Source of the DNA: Gammaproteobacteria bacterium
Lineage (GTDB): Bacteria; Pseudomonadota; Gammaproteobacteria; HTCC5015
DNA: 64,000 bases
NCBI GenBank assembly: GCA_028284675.1
Contig: JANQRI010000032.1
Location: 1-64,000 of the forward strand
Direction of reading: 5' to 3'
Both the position numbers and the translations under genes were made by a program. Positions 59,594-64,000 of this stretch are shown piece by piece (positions within the stretch are counted from its first letter, which is position 1; every line of letters begins with the position of its first letter). Below the pieces are notes generated by a model that saw only the letters and a list, made by a program, of their open reading frames with translations, ran no database searches and was not told the origin of the DNA.

Positions 59594-61012
59594 TCACAAA
59601 ATTGGAGCAAACAATCGTGCTGTATTTTCCATAAAGCGGGAATAAGCCGAGCGTTGAGACCATAGATTCTTGTCGATTCTATCGGAATTCGAAATGTATT
59701 GCATTTGCAGGTCGCGTAACTGGGATGTGAAAGTTTTATCCGTGGTGGCAAAGCTGATTTCGTAATTTAGTTCAAAACTGCGACGATCAAAATTGGCGGT
59801 ATCGAGAACTGACAATTGACCGTCAATGGTAATGGTTTTGGAGTGCAGCAAACCAGGATGATATTCGTAGATCGCGACACCGGCATCGAGCAGGTCTGAA
59901 TAAAAACTGCGGCTGGCAGCGGCGATTAGTTTGGAATCATTACGCCGGGGTACGACTAACATAGTTCGTATACCTGATCGTGCCAGGCCGCAATAAGCAG
60001 TTATACTGGCGTCATCGGGTACGAAATATGGGGTTGTGATAATCAGTTCGTGTTTAGCAATGAATAACAGCATGACCGCCATTTGACGCAATACTCGAAA
60101 GTCCCAGGTGGGTCCGGAAGCAAACATCTGAACTTGCGACCCGTCATGCTGCGGTTTTGGTAATGGTGTCATTAGCATTTGGACCGGCACATTCTGCTCA
60201 AGCAGCCAGTCTTGGATAAATACTGCCTGCAGGTCGTAAACTGACGGTCCACTGATGCGCACCATGACATCAACCCAGGGTGCAAAGTCGGGTTTGATGC
60301 TGAATTCGGCATCGGCTAAGTTGCGGCTGCCGGTCCATCCAATTTTTCCATCGATAACAATCAGTTTACGGTGGTTGCGGTGATCGATTCGTATATCAAA
60401 ACTGGACAATGGAAAAGAAGCCGCCACTTCAATACCGCCATCATCCATTCGGCTCTTAAGCTTAGAACTCAGGAACTGGGCAGAACCTATTGCATCGATA
60501 AGAACCCGGCATTTAACGCCACGTTGCCGGGCGCGAATCAACGCATTCGCCACCAGGTTTCCCGAGTTATCGTCGAGCCAAATAAAAAACAGTAAATGGC
60601 AGCTCTGTTGTGCTTGATCTATATCTTCGACGATCTTCAGCATGGTCTGTTTAGGGTCACTGAAAAGCTGTAACCGGTTGCCTTGGCGTAGTGGAAAAGC
60701 ACCTTGAAATTCAAAGGCATTAGCCATCTTTGCATAGGCACTATGTGACATGCGTTCAGAAGCGAATACATCAAAAGGCACTGTTTCCATATGGTTGTGT
60801 ACCTGCTCAATAATCGACTTATGCCGCGCCAAGCGACCCCGGTCCCGCCAGACTTCACCAAACAGCAAATACAGGGCTATACCGAGGAAAGGAATGAGTA
60901 AAACCACAATCACCCAACCCAAGCGCACAGGCGAAGAACTTTGATTGCGGTAAATAATAATGCCGGTAAACAACAGGCGTGAAGTGATATCGAGTAAAAA
61001 TGGAAAATCCAT
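59594..61012 (-). CDS. cls: Cardiolipin synthase
   Basis: A 472-residue phospholipase D-superfamily enzyme. Two N-terminal membrane helices (LLDITSRLLFTGIIIY and GWVIVVLLIPFLGIALYLLFGE) precede two HKD motifs: HRNHRKLIVIDGKIGWTGSRNLAD and HSKTITIDGQLSVLDTANFDRRSFELNYE. It joins two phosphatidylglycerols to cardiolipin. The second motif has DTANFD where GSxNxD is usual. ATG 61012 (MDFPFLL) is preferred to ATG 61045. Being in the accessory region, it may be a second Cls. Confidence 0.88.
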   Translation of the reverse strand: MDFPFLLDITSRLLFTGIIIYRNQSSSPVRLGWVIVVLLIPFLGIALYLLFGEVWRDRGRLARHKSIIEQVHNHMETVPFDVFASERMSHSAYAKMANAFEFQGAFPLRQGNRLQLFSDPKQTMLKIVEDIDQAQQSCHLLFFIWLDDNSGNLVANALIRARQRGVKCRVLIDAIGSAQFLSSKLKSRMDDGGIEVAASFPLSSFDIRIDHRNHRKLIVIDGKIGWTGSRNLADAEFSIKPDFAPWVDVMVRISGPSVYDLQAVFIQDWLLEQNVPVQMLMTPLPKPQHDGSQVQMFASGPTWDFRVLRQMAVMLLFIAKHELIITTPYFVPDDASITAYCGLARSGIRTMLVVPRRNDSKLIAAASRSFYSDLLDAGVAIYEYHPGLLHSKTITIDGQLSVLDTANFDRRSFELNYEISFATTDKTFTSQLRDLQMQYISNSDRIDKNLWSQRSAYSRFMENTARLFAPIL

Positions 61013-61045
61013 GGCAGTTTGTGAGTTGAGTCTGTGGGTGACCAA

Positions 61046-61265
61046 TCGATAATTTTATTAAGTCGTCTACTAGTATTATAGCTCCATCAGGTATTCGTAT
61101 GGGTTACAGTGGCAGGGTATAGGTCAAGCGCACAGTGAAAATGCAGGGCCCTCTACTGCACGGTCGTAATCGGAGATTACCCGAAAGGCTTTAAAGGCCG
61201 CATCATTACTGGCAGTTCGGGTGAATAATGACTCCGCCCTTTTTATACGCACTAGTGTCGCAAAG
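61046..61265. other. Intergenic region between cls and the SnoaL-like gene
   Basis: About 220 bases. It includes a third, shortened relative of the 50694/53964 repeat (61187-61230, TTAAAGGCCGCATCATTACT). No gene is seen. Confidence 0.45.
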
Positions 61266-61808
61266 TTAAAATACCCCGTTTGAATTTCGGATATTGCCGC
61301 CATTGATGAGGGCGTAGAATCGCATAAAGCCGTCAAGGGCTTGAATCGAGTCCCAGTGTTCGACAATTCTGCCGTTTTCAAGGCGCCAGATATCTATAAT
61401 ATTCAGGCCTTTTTGGTCATTTCCTCTATCTTCTTTATTTAACGTGGCATGGGAGTGGAAGATGACGTAATCCCCGTCAACGTAGATATGCTTTACTTCA
61501 TAGGCGTAGTCCGGGTATTTCTCTACAAACTCTTTTAGAAAGCCCACTAAACCAGTGATTTTATCAGGAAGGTTTCGGTTATGCTGAATGTAGGAGCTGT
61601 CATTATAACGCTCTAATATGTAGTCGAAATTATGATTGTTCATAAGGTTTTGCACAAAATCAGTAATCAGTTTCGCGTTTTGTAGTTCCTGTTCTGTCCA
61701 GTTTGGTTTTTGTAATGATTTAAGGTCAATAATCAGCTTGTCAGCATTTTGCGCAGATGCTGCAACGCTTGCCACAATAAACACTGAAAATGTAATGCTT
61801 TTCCACAT
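61266..61808 (-). CDS. Exported SnoaL-like protein (NTF2 fold)
   Basis: A 180-residue protein with a signal peptide (KSITFSVFIVASVAASA) and a SnoaL-like cone fold: FVQNLMNNHNFDYILERY, LVGFLKEFVEKYPDYAYEV, GDYVIFHSHATL and IIDIWRLENGRIVEHWD. ATG 61808 follows AAGGAGC by seven bases; an in-frame start 16 codons upstream is less likely. It is divergent from the HxlR regulator, which probably controls it. The substrate is unknown. Confidence 0.83.
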   Translation of the reverse strand: MWKSITFSVFIVASVAASAQNADKLIIDLKSLQKPNWTEQELQNAKLITDFVQNLMNNHNFDYILERYNDSSYIQHNRNLPDKITGLVGFLKEFVEKYPDYAYEVKHIYVDGDYVIFHSHATLNKEDRGNDQKGLNIIDIWRLENGRIVEHWDSIQALDGFMRFYALINGGNIRNSNGVF

Positions 61809-61840
61809 AAGTAGCTCCTTACAAATAGACTGATTGCAAA

Positions 61841-61861
61841 ATAGTATCATTTGCATACTAT
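61841..61861. promoter_or_regulatory. Putative HxlR operator
   Basis: A perfect inverted repeat ATAGTAT (61841-61847) and ATACTAT (61855-61861) with a seven-base spacer lies between the divergent SnoaL-like and HxlR genes. Confidence 0.5.
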
Positions 61862-61958
61862 AGTAATTATTAGTAACCTACATATCAAGAGGGAACCAAA
61901 ATGTCATCTAGGCACATTTTGGTAACCTGTATTGAGAAGCAAGAAAGAGGACTGCAAC

Positions 61959-62339
61959 GTGGTCGTGAAAAGTAAATCAGAAAAACGGGTATTTAATAAT
62001 AATGACGAATGCCCAATTCGTAATGTTGTGGCACAGATTGGTGACAAATGGTCGGTGCTTATTTTGTTTGCGCTGGTGGACGGCGCAGATAGGTTCAACT
62101 CCCTTAAATCAAGAGTGGAGGGTATTTCTCAGCGTATGTTGACTCAGACGCTGCGGGACTTAGAGCGGGAAGGGTATGTTAATAGAACCGTCTACCCTGA
62201 AGTGCCAGTAAGAGTAGAGTACGCGCTTACAAAAATGGGGCGGGGTTTAGTGAAACCCCTATATCAATTGGTGTCTTGGGCAGACAAACATCATGACGAT
62301 ATCAAACGCTGTCGCAAAGCCTATGATGATAGAAGTTAA
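61959..62339 (+). CDS. HxlR-family transcriptional regulator
   Basis: A 126-residue winged-helix protein: CPIRNVVAQIGDKWSVLILFAL, RFNSLKSRVEGISQRMLTQTLRDLEREGYVNRTVYPEVPVRVEYALT are HxlR hallmarks, with a conserved N-terminal cysteine that may sense oxidants or electrophiles. GTG 61959 follows GAGG by eight bases. The family often represses a divergent gene, here the exported SnoaL-like protein. Confidence 0.9.
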   Translation: MVVKSKSEKRVFNNNDECPIRNVVAQIGDKWSVLILFALVDGADRFNSLKSRVEGISQRMLTQTLRDLEREGYVNRTVYPEVPVRVEYALTKMGRGLVKPLYQLVSWADKHHDDIKRCRKAYDDRS

Positions 62340-62384
62340 CTTCACAAATAAAGAGCAGTTTTTTGATCGGCAGCGCAGAGTGTT

Positions 62385-62510
62385 TATAGCGCAATCGCGC
62401 TTGCACTAGCCTAAATTAGTCCTAAATGATTATTGAAAACGCCAAAGTAGGCAGCTAGGATATTGAAAAAATAAACGGGCTGGTCGTATAAATATATGAA
62501 AGATAAAGAA
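62385..62510 (+). repeat. Portable promoter repeat, copy 3
   Basis: Contains ATAGCGCAATCGCGCTTGCA, CTAAATTAGTCCTAAATGAT, AACGCCAAAGTAGGCAGCTA and GGATATTGAAAAAATAA. TTGAAA (62463-62468) and TATAAA (62487-62492) are 18 bases apart. It precedes the 62597 gene. Confidence 0.75.
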
Positions 62511-62596
62511 AAGCCGACCCAAGCAATGCCAGATACCCATGTCTGCAAATTCAATTAGCGTTATGGGTAATTAGAATTGAGCGCACGAGGAAAATA

Positions 62597-63490
62597 ATGG
62601 ATAAGTCGGAAGCGATAAAAGCAACCAAAAATGGCGCTATAGCTGCCTGTGTGTCTGGTGCGTTGACTCTAGCGATTTTTTTAATAGCAGTCTTCACTAA
62701 TGCAAGTGGTACGATAGGATTATGGAATGATCCCTCTGTTATTTTTGACGTACTTCTTATCTTCGCTTGCGCATACGGCATCTACAAGCATTCAAGGTTT
62801 GCTGCAATCCTGCTATTTTTCTATTTCATTTTTGCAAAAATATATATCAGTATTGAAATGGGAAAAATTTCGGGGATTTGGGTGACTTTAGTTTTTCTTT
62901 ATTTCTATGGCAAAGCTATTCAAGGTACATTTGTATATAATAAAATCGAGAAGGTAGAAAATCCTAACTACAAAACGACCCCTAAATGGATATATTTCAC
63001 TGCTATACCTTCCCTGGCTATTTTTTTTGCATTGATGGGTATAGGTATTTTGACAATGACTGGGGTGCTACCGTCTACGAAAGTTCAAAAAGGCAGTGAG
63101 ATTTCACAACGTGATAGAAGCTTACTCATTTCAAATGCCATAGTTTCAAAGAGTGATAATATTAAATATTTTTATTCAGGAGGTCTTACCTCCATATTAG
63201 AAGGTGGCTCAATTCTTACTGATGATCGAGTAATACTCTATTTGCCAGATGCGAATCAAGAACTAGAAGTTTATGCAATTTACCTAGATGATATTGCTTC
63301 AGTTGAGTTAATAAAAATGGGAAATTTTATGAACGATAGTATATATAAAGTTAGTTCATACGAGCCAGATGTTTGGTTGCAAATAACCCTGTCAGTTGAA
63401 AATAGAGGTGATGTTAAGTTTATTAATGCGCTTCGTTATAAAGTTGCAAAAGCAACCTATAACAATGCATCGCAGCGGACAAGCCGCTGA
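62597..63490 (+). CDS. Hypothetical membrane protein with a cytosolic PH-like tail
   Basis: A 297-residue protein. Five hydrophobic stretches can be drawn in the first 160 residues (GALTLAIFLIAVFT, VIFDVLLIFACAYGIY, FAAILLFFYFIF, IWVTLVFLYFYGK, AIPSLAIFFALMGIGILT). The C-terminal domain (ISNAIVSKSDNIKYFYSGGLTSILEGGSILTDDRVILYLPD, YLDDIASVELIK) has the strand pattern of bacterial PH-like modules. I cannot assign a function. It lies just downstream of portable promoter copy 3. Confidence 0.6.
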   Translation: MDKSEAIKATKNGAIAACVSGALTLAIFLIAVFTNASGTIGLWNDPSVIFDVLLIFACAYGIYKHSRFAAILLFFYFIFAKIYISIEMGKISGIWVTLVFLYFYGKAIQGTFVYNKIEKVENPNYKTTPKWIYFTAIPSLAIFFALMGIGILTMTGVLPSTKVQKGSEISQRDRSLLISNAIVSKSDNIKYFYSGGLTSILEGGSILTDDRVILYLPDANQELEVYAIYLDDIASVELIKMGNFMNDSIYKVSSYEPDVWLQITLSVENRGDVKFINALRYKVAKATYNNASQRTSR

Positions 63491-63649
63491 GTATGGCGTT
63501 AGCAGGTTATAAATATTATATAGAATAGAAAATCTGTAGTGCTTGCTATAATCATATTTGTTTGTATCTAAACATGTGTTTAAACACAAAAAATATAAAC
63601 GGTTTTTCGTCACCTTTAATTGCGGTGTTAAATTCACCAAATTCAAAGT

Positions 63650-64000
63650 ATGAGTAAATTTTTAAAGTTTCTTCGGTATGCGTTTGTGACAGTAGCCGTC
63701 TTATTCGGAGTTATGTTTGTCGTCGTGATATTTCTATTTGGTGATGCAGCAACTTCATGTGGAGAGGATTCTGAATCGGTGACATATGCTCGCGGCTTAT
63801 CTAAGGAGCAGCTTGCTAATCTATATTATGACGTAGAGAGGTTTTCCTTAGAGTCCGACACGCCTTACACTGGTTTAAAAAAAGACAGCGAAGGTGTTTT
63901 TCCCAAGCCTTTTAGTGATATCAAAGCTGTAAAAATTAGGCCTAAACAGGAAAATATTATGTTAAATGGGTGTTTTGATCACTATGTGTATTTAAGTTTT
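63650..64000 (+). CDS. Partial membrane-anchored protein, runs off the window
   Basis: An ATG at 63650 opens 117 codons without a stop to the end of the window. One membrane helix (RYAFVTVAVLFGVMFVVVIFLFG) is followed by a charged, presumably periplasmic, domain with the sequence GLSKEQLANLYYDVERFSLE. No family recognised. The C-terminus is outside the window. Confidence 0.65.
   Translation, partial: MSKFLKFLRYAFVTVAVLFGVMFVVVIFLFGDAATSCGEDSESVTYARGLSKEQLANLYYDVERFSLESDTPYTGLKKDSEGVFPKPFSDIKAVKIRPKQENIMLNGCFDHYVYLSF

Overview
This is a chromosomal window from a gammaproteobacterium of moderate GC content. The evidence is gene order: mtaD-ubiG-gph on one strand, and mtnA, gyrA-serC-(serA)-pheA-tyrA-aroA-cmk-rpsA-ihfB-lapA-lapB-pyrF on the other, which is the Pseudomonas-type arrangement. 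The queA-tgt-yajC-secD-secF cluster and a class II (RDHTE-type) EPSP synthase fit the same picture. I cannot name the species.

Layout. (1) 0.1-4.1 kb, minus strand: mtaD, ubiG, gph and rmuC overlap start-to-stop. (2) 4.3-7.8 kb: a four-gene envelope lipoprotein cluster (LPP20-like, LpoB-like, COG3014-like, LPP20-like) lies between mtaD and mtnA, two enzymes of methylthioadenosine salvage. (3) 7.8-22.9 kb: mtnA, gyrA, serine and aromatic amino acid synthesis, cmk, rpsA, ihfB, lapAB, pyrF and a ComEA-like protein, closed by a strong terminator. (4) 23-25.5 kb: a response regulator with a degenerate GGDEF-like tail, a GNAT acetyltransferase, a repeat region rich in small hairpins, and tRNA-Leu(CAA). 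(5) 25.5-32.1 kb: queA, tgt, yajC, secD, secF and a HAD phosphatase. (6) 32.2-45.4 kb: GDPD phosphodiesterase, a PhoD-like remnant, a phosphopantetheinyl transferase, a carboxylesterase, 2-oxoacid:ferredoxin oxidoreductase (korAB), a LysM-FecR protein paired with a TPR/beta-barrel protein, a ROK fructokinase, and a kinase-like protein lacking its P-loop next to a methyltransferase. (7) 45.5-54.5 kb: tRNA-Cys and tRNA-Leu(UAA), followed by an AT-rich genomic island. The 3' end of tRNA-Leu is repeated three more times (about 45.92, 46.20 and 54.14 kb). Inside are a frameshifted integrase, a HigBA-type toxin-antitoxin pair whose toxin has an in-frame stop, an LRR-Roc-COR GTPase, and an 862-residue membrane protein flanked by diverged direct repeats. 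(8) 54.5-64 kb: an accessory region of small, mostly unrelated genes (DUF5062-like, two DUF1801-like, a lipoprotein, a permease, a cardiolipin synthase, a SnoaL-like/HxlR divergent pair, membrane proteins). Three copies of a roughly 150-bp repeat each carry a recognisable -35/-10 pair pointing into the next gene.

The most unusual signal is a dispersed repeat at 24.9-25.25 kb, with copies at 46.3 and 54.2 kb on the opposite strand. It is an array of short hairpins whose loops read AGGA, GGGA or TGGA. Several nearly match the CsrA/RsmA binding consensus RUACARGGAUGU. If transcribed, the arrays would look like CsrA-sequestering RNAs, and they sit beside tRNA-Leu genes as part of a repeat family. 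This functional reading is inference. Other strong candidates for new biology are the Roco GTPase island, the portable promoter repeat and the P-loop-less kinase-like protein.
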